From positions 387,733 through 451,732 of the forward strand of contig VZSE01005901.1 of the NCBI GenBank assembly GCA_013398275.1: 64,000 nucleotides of DNA, given 5' to 3'. Below the pieces are notes generated by a model. That model was not told the origin of the DNA. It was given only the letters and a program-made list of their open reading frames with translations, and did no database searches. The position numbers and the translations under genes were made by a program. This document shows, piece by piece, positions 56,250-64,000 of the stretch. How positions within the stretch are numbered: the first letter of the stretch is position 1; every line of letters begins with the position of its first letter. The DNA is from Promerops cafer. Taxonomy: Eukaryota; Chordata; Aves; Passeriformes; Nectariniidae.

Positions 56250-57542
56250 GCAAGTGAATGCTCTGTGCGGGGCACGTTAACAGCAAGATAAAACAGAATT
56301 TTATTGTTAAAATTGTGTGGGTGTTTATTATATCCCAATATTCATGAGTGCCCAAAAATTATATACATCAGTGAGCTGCAGGCAGTGCCCAAAGATTGTT
56401 TTTCACAGGTATTTCATCTTTTAAATGATGACATGGAGCCACCAGTTCTCGGATGGGGGATGCAGGCAGTCAGAATATGCTGAGGAATCCTAAAACTACT
56501 TCCTGTTCTATCTTCTAAAGCTGATGAAAACTGTTCTGCTGTTGCTGAGCTTTTACGTGGGCAATGGAAGTGAAATTTCTCATGTTGCAGCTACTTTCCT
56601 AACACTTATTGCTGTTGTTTAATCGGTTGACATTAAATCAACAACAATTCTTTAGGGCTGTCTGTATTAATGCTGAAATAATTAGCCCTGGTGCTGGTTT
56701 CAAAACACAAAAACACAGGAGCAGGTTCCCCTCTAGCAACAGCAGTCCCAGAGCACTCTTGCTTCAGCCTGTGCTTGAGAAACATTTCCTTTCTGACTTA
56801 CTGCCCTGACTGACACTGCAGTGTCTCCTTGTTTTCCGCTGCCGACTCACACCATTATTATGGGTAATGTGGGTTTTTTATTATTGTAAATAAAAAATGC
56901 TTTTAGACTCGTTCAGCATTATACTTCAAAATTAAATACTTTTATTGGGTTTTATTGTCAGGCATGATGGATTTTAATCTTAATTGTTCGTATTAAAGTA
57001 GTCTGGTGCCTTGTGGTAGTTTCCCATTTCCTGCCTGTGCTCCTTGGCGTGAGCTGACTGCAGAGTGATTCCAGTTAAAAGCAGCAAAGCACATCTGTGT
57101 CTTCAGCCCTGGCTGTCCCTTGATTTAATCAGCAGCATCTTCAGCAGAGCTGAGCTGCCCCATTTGGGAGCTCAGAGCTTGTGGTGATGCTGCAGTATCT
57201 TTAAATCAAAACAAAACAACACGAGCTTGAAACAGCAGCATTTTTAGAAATTTAAACCTTGGCTGGGGTTAATTTGATGTCTTTCAATAAGTAGAATTTG
57301 GGGAATAAACTGCTAAAAAAATCCTGTTAAGTTGTGTAGGTCAGTAATGAGAGGAGAGGGAGGGCTTGGTGAGGTGAGGCTGTGAGAGCCCTGGGCTGGC
57401 TGGCACAGTCTGCCTGCAGTGGCTGCTGGCTGTGGGACCCGTGACCTTGAGGCCCTTCTGGCAGCAGAGTGGTGCCACTCAAGCTGGGTACCCTCATTTT
57501 CTGGCTCCTGGCAGTGATTCCATCGCTTTTCCCTCCCCTCAG
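56250..57542 (+). other. ITPR1: Intron
   Basis: 1.3 kb, AT-rich around 56860-57010; no repeat or exon recognised. Confidence 0.8.
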
Positions 57543-57638
57543 AACAACGCTTCCAAGCTGCTCTTGGCCATCATGGAGAGCAGGCACGACAGTGAGAACG
57601 CTGAGAGGATCCTCTACAACATGAGGCCCAAGGAGCTG
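57543..57638 (+). CDS. ITPR1: ITPR1 window exon 27: calcium-sensor Glu2100 (~res. 2089-2120)
   Basis: 96 nt, phase 0 at both ends, acceptor CCTCAG, donor GTGAGT. Encodes NNASKLLLAIMESRHDSENA and ERILYNMRPKEL. The Glu of AIME counts to 2100, the residue whose mutation lowers Ca2+ sensitivity of IP3R1 in published work; it is conserved. Confidence 0.98.
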
Positions 57639-58081
57639 GTGAGTCCCCGACTGTTCATTTGCACAGGAGACAGAGAAGTGAGAATTCCCTGTGCCCCAGG
57701 AGCACAGGGAAGCCCTAGCAGGGTTTTGGGGCTGGTTAATGTATGAACTGGTGAAAACACAAGCAGGAGATCTGAAGCATCACTGACTTGTCCCAGCGCT
57801 CGGGGCTGTGCTGGAGCCAGGGGCAGAACGTGACACAGGTGCAGACAGGGGGTGGCCTGGAGTATGTCACCTTCAGGGAAACATGAGGTTCAGCTGGTCT
57901 TGCCAGTGAGCTGGGCTGAAGCTGAGTTCAGTTTATCCTGGATGAGAAACCCACTGACCTCCCTTTGAGTGTCCCTGCCCCGGTCCCGGTCCTGTCCGTG
58001 GGAGTGCCGAGGGCGTGCTGCCCTCAGCAGCCCCCACCCTCTGCCTGAGCCTGCTCTCCTGGCCTCTGTCTCCTTCTCCAG
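57639..58081 (+). other. ITPR1: Short intron
   Basis: 443 nt; nothing recognised except a long pyrimidine-rich acceptor region (58040-58080). Confidence 0.8.
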
Positions 58082-58204
58082 GTGGAAGTGATCAAGAAGG
58101 CTTATCTGCAGGGAGAAGTGGAGTTTGAGGATGGAGAGAACGGGGAAGATGTCGCGGCGTCTCCGAGGAACGTGGGACACAACATTTACATCTTGGCTCA
58201 TCAG
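58082..58204 (+). CDS. ITPR1: ITPR1 window exon 28 (~res. 2121-2161)
   Basis: 123 nt, phase 0 at both ends, acceptor TCTCCAG, donor GTAGAG. Encodes VEVIKKAYLQGEVEFEDGEN, GEDVAASPRNVGHNIYIL and AHQ. Met-to-Leu (AY(L)QG) and Gly-to-Val (GED(V)AASP) are the visible differences from mammals. Confidence 0.98.
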
Positions 58205-59180
58205 GTAGAGTTTCACCACGAGTCACAAACTGGGAAAAGCCAGAGTCTGCTTTTCCCTGCAACTGTTTTCATGGCTCATCTCTGAGACAGACTCACTGCA
58301 CATTCTCTTGGTATCAGAGCAAATCCTAATTTTAATCAGAAACAAAAATAGTATAATACAAGAAAATTTGGGGAATTTTCTTTTATCGTGGGAAGCAGGC
58401 AGGCTCTGGACCGAGTTCCTGAGGACACGTGGCTCAATTCTTGGCAGCACTGAGCAGCAGTGTATTATTTTTCAGCTGTATCAAAGGTTACTTTATACTC
58501 CCAAAGAAATTCTACTCACAGATCAATTAAAGTGTGATCAGAAATGTCAGTCCTTGCCACATTCTCTCTCTGCTGGAGCCAAGCAGAGCCATTGTATTGA
58601 TACAATGTGTGTTTGAAAGGTAAAAAAACAAAGGGGAGAAAAACTTACCTAAATATATGTAATACATTGGTGCTACATCTCTCACTGCACTGGAGACTTC
58701 TTGTTCCTCCAGCATCTGAGCAGACAGACCCTCACTGTGCTGCAGGATGAATTTGGAGCATCCAGCAGCATTTTTGGAGCAGTGCTCTGTGCATCTGCTG
58801 CTCAGTTGATGCAGATTTTCTCTTTGTCCCTGCCTGGATCTCTGGGTGGTGAGCACACCTTTGGGTTAGGGTGGTGTAGAAGGACAGACCAAATGTGAAT
58901 TTTTGTGTGATCAGAAAGATTCCAGGCAAAGGGTGGGAGAGGATGGGGAAAAGAGAAGTACAACACTGGCATTAAAGAAATACATATTTGAATCATTCTG
59001 ACTTGCTCCCAAAATAGATCTGCAGGGTGTCTAGTTGGAACAGAACAAGCCTTCTGTCAACTTTGCCCTTTCCTAGCAGCTGACTGCGTACTATTTCTTT
59101 TTTTATGCCAAAAATCAGAAATTTAATATCACAGAGAGACATCTGGTGTCTCCCACTCCCTGTGCATTCCTTTATTTTAG
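58205..59180 (+). other. ITPR1: Intron
   Basis: 976 nt; no repeat or exon recognised. Confidence 0.8.
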
Positions 59181-59285
59181 TTGGCTCGTCACAACAAAGA
59201 GCTGCAGAACATGCTGAAGCCAGGGGGTCAGATGGAGGGGGACGAGGCGCTGGAGTTCTACGCCAAGCACACGGCGCAGATCGAG
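59181..59285 (+). CDS. ITPR1: ITPR1 window exon 29 (~res. 2162-2196)
   Basis: 105 nt, phase 0 at both ends, acceptor ATTTTAG, donor GTACCG. Encodes LARHNKELQNMLKPGGQMEG and DEALEFYAKHTAQIE, helical linker leading to the membrane domain. Small changes (QNM for QSM/QTM, QMEG for QVDG). Confidence 0.98.
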
Positions 59286-60201
59286 GTACCGGACCCGCGG
59301 GGAACCAGCCCGGGGGGCACGGGCAGCACAGCCCCGGGGGCAGCATTCCTGCTGCTGGCGTGGCTCTGCCCGCCTGTCTGTGGACTCCTGCCTCTGACAC
59401 AGAACACAGAGTTATTTATTTAATTCCCTGGCAGTGGCGGGGGGAGCTATTCCTGAGCTGTCATGTGTGGGCTCGGGGATGGAGCTGAGCAGAGCTCTCT
59501 TGGCAGGAGGAAGTGTGGCTTCGCTTCTGTTACATTTTGGCCGGTGCTGTTGCTGAATCCAGAAAGTTTGTGATAGCTTTTGCCACTCTTTCTGGATTCA
59601 AATGACAGTTTGGCCTCGTGTGCCATCTAAGAGCTTTATAAAAGTTAAATGTTCACAAATATGGAAATTTCCTGGAGAAGCTGTGGCTGACCCATCCCTG
59701 GAAGTGTCCCAGGCCAGGGTGGACAGGGCTTGGAGCAGCCTGGGACAGTGGAAGGTGTCCCTGCCCACTGGATGGGCTTTAAGGTCCTTCCAACCCAAGC
59801 CAGTCCATGGTTCTGTGACTTCCCAAAACTCTCTAATAAGCAGTACAGATATGACTGTTACTCCTTATACTTGCCCATGGCTTGTATTTGCCAACATTCT
59901 TGAATTTGGCCACCACATTGCTCTGAGCTCCATCCCAGCTTTGATGCAGGATTCTCTGGGTCCCTTGGAAATCCCAGCTAAGACCAGTACTGCCAGACTA
60001 AGACCACAGCACAGAAATTACAATTCTGGAGCTGAATGTAGACCTGCTCTGAAAGGTAAATTAAATGAAATCTGTGTCAAGCTGCTGTTCCTTGGAAGTG
60101 TGTCCGCACGTAGCTGGTTTGAAAGGGGGAGCAAAACAGGCAGAAAACCAAGAAATGGAAGCATTTAAGAAGTGGGGAGGACTCACGAGGCTGCTGTGCA
60201 G
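59286..60201 (+). other. ITPR1: Intron
   Basis: 916 nt with one CR1 copy in the same orientation as the gene (59650-59822). Confidence 0.8.
59650..59822 (+). mobile_element. CR1 LINE fragment, sense orientation
   Basis: CATCCCTGGAAGTGTCCCAG, GCTTGGAGCAGCCTGGGACA, GTGGAAGGTGTCCCTGCCCA, GGCTTTAAGGTCCTTCCAAC and CCATGGTTCTGTGACT: the CR1 3' region read in element orientation, ending near its terminal octamer. Confidence 0.9.
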
Positions 60202-60394
60202 ATTGTCAGGTCGGACCGCACCATGGAGCAGATCGTGTTCCCCGTGCCCAGCATCTGCGAGTTCCTCACCAAGGAGTCCAAGCTGCGCATCTACTACACC
60301 ACGGAGAGGGACGAGCAGGGCAGCAAGATCAACGACTTCTTCCTCAAGTCTGAAGACCTCTTTAATGAGATGAACTGGCAGAAGAAACTGCGAG
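60202..60394 (+). CDS. ITPR1: ITPR1 window exon 30: linker to channel domain (~res. 2197-2261)
   Basis: 193 nt, phase 0 start, ends after one base of an Ala codon, donor GTGGGT. Encodes IVRSDRTMEQIVFPVPSICE, FLTKESKLRIYYTTERDE and FFLKSEDLFNEMNWQKKLR, the intervening segment that couples the cytosolic armadillo solenoid to the first membrane helix. IVRSDRT (Leu in mammals) and FFLKSED (Arg in mammals) are the visible changes. Confidence 0.98.
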
Positions 60395-63049
60395 GTGGGT
60401 CAGTGCTGCTCCATGCGGGGCGGAGCACTGAGGTCGGGGTTTTGGGATTTGAAGCCTTGGCTGAGCAGCAGATGTTCCCCAGTGTGGCAGCAGCCTCGAT
60501 CATGGTTTGCAAGGGCTGCTCCTCTGCACGGTGGCAGGGTGCTGGGATGAAGGCTGGAGCAGTAGGGACCCTCTGGAGGGCATCCAGGGCAGAGCGGGAA
60601 GGAGCAGCACAGGTTGTCCTTTTTGAGATCCAGCAGGAAGGAGCAGATGTGTGGAGGAGTAGCTGAAAGGAGAAGGAGACAGGGGAAGGACCCAGCTGAA
60701 GAGAGCAGTGGCCTGTGCTGGGTGCAGAGGGGGGTAAGGCTGGGGAATGCAGCAGGGTTGGACTTGGTGATTGTAAAGATCTGTTCCAGCTGTAAAGATT
60801 CTGTGGGCTTGGGGCATCTCTAGGAATGGAGATGTTTAAGAACAAGTTAAAGATGGATTTCTCAGTAATGGTAAAGTAGAATTCATTCTCTTTTGGCAAG
60901 TAGACTGGCTGGCAGGTTGGTAAGTCCCTTCCATCCCAGTGATGCTGAAATGTCTGAATACAGGTGTTTTCAAGCACTGATTTTCCCTCTGAGGTTCCCA
61001 CTGGCAGCTGGGAAATCCCTTAAAATGATATTCTGATTCACACAGTGCCACCACGTCCCCCAGTAAACCTTCCAGCTCACTTGTGTGCTATTTCTGTTCT
61101 CGTTCTGCTGAAGGCTGAATGCTGCAGCTGAGGCTCAGTGGGCAGTGCTGGACCTGAGCAGCAGTGACCCTGTGGAATGTGAGGTCAGGCAGGACCTTCC
61201 TGCTCCAGCCCACCCCTGCCACCTGATAGCACTGCTGCTCCCCTCCCCTGCAGCAGCTCCTCTCCAGTTTGTAGTGCAGGAGCAGGCCTGGTCTGGAACC
61301 CCCTCTTGGGGCAGATGTGGGACTGCTTCCAAAAATCTGAGAGCTCTGCAAGAAATCTGGGAGTGTGACATCCTAAACAAATTGCAACTTCAACAGCATC
61401 CATATATTCTGTTAGATTTTGTTGTTTGAGTCACTTTGTCTTTGAGGCTGTCTCCAAGCAAGCTGTGGAGGCATCCATCATTAACAGCAGACCACAAATT
61501 AGCCAAGATCTGCCTGCAGAAGTGGGGAATATTTCTTTTTTTTTTCTTTAAAAAACTGGGATCATTTATTCTGTCTCTAATATCCAGGACTTGTCTGGCC
61601 TCTGAGTGATTTTTTGCATTTGTACAGTTGTTTCTCACATTTTCAGTAGAGTTTGTGTTGGAGCTGTGACCTCTGGCATCCTTTGGGCTGTGTGTGCTCA
61701 CGTGATGCCAGCTAGAGTTTATTCAACCCTCAAAAAATAATTCCCCCTTCAGCTCATGCTGCTGGCCCCTAATCTGAGCACCAGAGGTCTCTTAATTGTT
61801 AATTAAGAATGGAAGTGAGCTGCCAAAGCCAGGCAGAAGCACTACACAGAGTCAGTGTCCATCCCCAAAGGAAGGTGTAAAGTTAAACCTGGACCTTTGT
61901 AATCACCCTTATATAATTTCATATAAATTAATTAAACCTGGTTACAAGTTCTTCCAGTTAAAAGGAAATTGAGATATTGTGGAATTCTCTACCCCTTCCT
62001 TAGCTGGGGGTGTTAGAGGAGGGGATTTGCTGGAGAGAGGTGGTGGCTACTGCAAGGCTCAGAGCTGCTGCATGTAAGAAATTACCCTTCAGCCCAAAGT
62101 CTGCATTTTCAGCTTGCTCCTAAATTTTACTGAGAGCTTTTACTCTGCTCTCTGATGTCTGAACATGATACCTCCTTCCACCAGGGCAAAACAGTCCTTT
62201 CCCTTCTTTGAGAGCATTTGGAATGGATTTATTTCACTACTCTAGATTTCAGGAGGACACAACTTGCAGTGCAGTAAGCCTGCAGGAGCTAAAATCGGGG
62301 GGATTTTGCCTGGTGCAGAGGGAATGAATCACTGCAAGGCAGCTTTGTTGGGTTCACGACCACTTCAGCAAAGGAATCCTTCTGCCTCTTGGCTCTGGCT
62401 GAGAGCAGAAATGGTTCTGGCTGCAGGGATTATTACAATCAGGAGTCTTTTTGGGAAGTATTTCTGTGTGACATTAAGGATTTAAGTGTGCTGTTGGATT
62501 GTACATCGAGCTCTGTGCAGATGTGCTGAGTCCTTTGCCCCGGGGCAGAGGGAGGGCCAGGGAGCTTCACCCCTGGGTTGTTCTGGGGCTCTTTTGGGCT
62601 GTTCTCAGCAGAAAATGGTTTTGCAGGTGGCACTGCCTGGTGCAGGTGAGCTGCTGGCAGCAGCAGAACACAGAGGGGTGGGGCTGGAGCTCACTGCTCA
62701 TTTTCCCCCTCCAAATTGTTCTTGGTGTGACTGAGTACAAAGTATATTATTAGGGGAAGCCTCAAGTGCTTGATCTCTGCAATTTCTCAGCTTGTTCTGT
62801 TGCTGTTGCTAAACCATATTTGAAACAGGGATCCTTTGCCTTAAAACACCATCTAGGAAACTTGAAGGGCCCCCAAGATGAAGGATAATTAAATAAACTC
62901 CAGAATAAGCCATGAATATTACTACTTTTGATGCTGTCCTTTTGGGCAGACTGAAAACAAACTTGTTTTGGTGGTGATATTTTTTTTAATAGAGACCTCT
63001 TATCTTTCCTAAACCCTCCATGAAAAAGAAGTAATTTTCTCTTTTTCAG
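60395..63049 (+). other. ITPR1: Intron
   Basis: 2.65 kb. A CR1-like tail in sense orientation near 60745-60813; otherwise no exon or RNA gene recognised. Confidence 0.75.
60745..60813 (+). mobile_element. Probable CR1 3' tail, sense orientation
   Basis: GGGTTGGACTTGGTGATTGT, AAAGATCTGTTCCAGCTGTA and AAGATTCTGTG resemble the last ~65 bp of a diverged CR1. The 5' edge is unclear. Confidence 0.55.
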
Positions 63050-63172
63050 CTCAGCCTTTCCTGTACTGGTGTGCTCGGAACATGTCCTTCTGGAGCAGCA
63101 TTTCCTTTAACCTGGCTGTCCTCATGAACCTGCTCGTGGCATTTTTCTACCCATTCAAAGGAATTCGAGGAG
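63050..63172 (+). CDS. ITPR1: ITPR1 window exon 31: first transmembrane segment (~res. 2261-2302)
   Basis: 123 nt, completes Ala, ends after one base of a Gly codon, donor GTACTG. Encodes AQPFLYWCARNM, then FWSSISFNLAVLMNLLVAFF, YPFKGIRGG. The hydrophobic stretch is the first membrane helix (S1) of the six-helix channel domain. Differences from mammals: Val-to-Phe (QP(F)LYW) and Val-to-Ile (KG(I)RGG). The next exon, expected to start with the Gly-Thr... luminal loop, is not in the window. Confidence 0.98.
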
Positions 63173-64000
63173 GTACTGATACTCAACCTGAAAACCATCT
63201 GAACAAATAAGGTGTAATGAGCCAAATTCTGCTCTCCCCACTTGTATCTGTGCACTGCTGTTTACATTAGTGGGGGTAAAAGAACAGAATTTGGCTTTTT
63301 AAATTGCCTTGTTTTAAACTGTGCTGTTCTCTTTGCCTTTCTTGAGGCATTTTTAAGGAAAATGTAGAGCCATGCTTTTTCCTAGGGGAAAAAATTACCC
63401 AAGACAAACATCCACCTTTAATTGCTTGACTCTGGTTTAAAGTCCTGTAATTAAGGACTGAGCTAAAAATAGGCAAAATGTTGAATGTGTTGTTTTCCTC
63501 GAGCTTGCAGTTTATTAATGGCATTTTCCACACACCTCTGCTGGTGCTCCAGGAGGCCTCTGAGTGCTGGGGGTGGGTGACATTGTCCTGCCTTGGCAGG
63601 GGGAGGTGTCCAGTAGGAATCTGTGGAGGATAAGGAGCCCATGCCCAGGACTGCCTGCCCCGGGGGCGTGGGGAGCAGAGGATTCCCTCAGGAGCAGGGT
63701 GCCACGTTCCTGCCACCAGTTCTGGGGAAGCCCTGGGGGATGGCACAGTGACAGGTCCCTGGTGGCTCCCAGAGCCAGCTCAGTGCCCACGGAGCAGATC
63801 CAGCCTTGGATCCAGCCCCTGCCCAGAGCTGCTCCCCGGGGCAGGGCAGGGCTGGACTCCTGGCAGCAGCAGCAGCTGGGAAATCTGCAGGGATATTCCC
63901 AGGAATGTCATGTGCCTCACCTGCAGAATGATGTGAATGTCTAGGTAGGAGCTTTTTCCTTCTGTGTAGGGGGTTTGCAGCCTGAAGAAGCCTGTCAGAG
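63173..64000 (+). other. ITPR1: Start of the next intron
   Basis: 828 nt of intron up to the window edge. I find no match to the next expected ITPR1 peptide. GC-rich from 63540 to 63880 without a recognisable element. Confidence 0.75.

Larger units (their letters stand above)
905..63172 (+). other. ITPR1: ITPR1 gene body (partial, 31 exons seen)
   Basis: This is the span of the recognised exons of the type 1 IP3 receptor, a tetrameric ER membrane channel that releases Ca2+ when IP3 binds. Seen: every exon is flanked by AG acceptors and GT (two GC) donors, codon phases match across all junctions, and the translated order follows vertebrate IP3R1 from about residue 866 to 2302. Diagnostic type-1 features are the SII insert exons and two PKA sites (RRDS, RRES), which separate it from ITPR2 and ITPR3. 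The 5' part (promoter, suppressor domain, IP3-binding core) and the 3' part (pore and C-terminal tail) lie outside the window. Confidence 0.98.

Noticed and set aside
1..64000. A bird counterpart of EGOT, the non-coding transcript nested in mammalian ITPR1
   Set aside because: It is reported from mammals, shows little primary sequence that I could recognise, and I see no specific evidence for it here.

Overview
The window is a piece of a bird nuclear genome. It holds the middle-to-late part of one gene on the + strand, ITPR1, which encodes the type 1 inositol 1,4,5-trisphosphate receptor (the ER calcium-release channel). The bird assignment rests on many CR1 retrotransposon fragments with typical avian 3' ends, on compact introns, and on near-identity of the encoded protein to vertebrate IP3R1. 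A songbird or another neoavian is plausible but not proven.

I recognise 31 exons between 905 and 63172, all on the + strand, with a continuous reading frame through every junction. Without the alternatively spliced SII exons they give 4189 coding bases (about 1,396 codons), roughly half of the usual ~2,700-residue receptor. Counting codons from known landmarks gives consistent mouse numbering: exon 1 starts near residue 866, the PKA site RRDS falls on Ser1589, RRES on about Ser1755, the caspase-3 position on 1888-1891, the ATP-binding GLGLLG on 2016-2021, and the calcium-sensor Glu on 2100. The window opens in an intron and closes in the intron after the exon that carries the first membrane segment. 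The IP3-binding core (upstream) and the pore (downstream) lie outside.

Layout: 905-17941 carries 17 closely spaced exons for the regulatory/ARM domain, including the calmodulin/PKA-1 exon. 17942-35329 is about 17 kb of intron in which three tiny exons (27, 36 and 48/51 nt) encode the neuronal SII insert. 35330-36278 carries the PKA-2 and glycine-rich ATP-site exons. 36279-50084 is a 13.8-kb intron with a 16-copy 27-bp minisatellite. 50085-63172 carries the RIH-associated region, the calcium-sensing region, the linker and the first transmembrane segment.

The most interesting observations are these: the SII insert is split over three microexons, with a CAGCAG tandem acceptor that explains the optional single glutamine; three TGCATG (RBFOX-type) motifs lie upstream of the last SII exon; the caspase-3 site DEVD is replaced by EDSD; no SIII exon can be found; two introns use GC donors; and a CR1 copy runs up to, and may form part of, a constitutive splice acceptor. 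I see no other protein-coding gene, no RNA gene and no sign of a novel non-ITPR1 system. Most long open frames are chance frames in repeats, GC-rich intron or antisense to exons.
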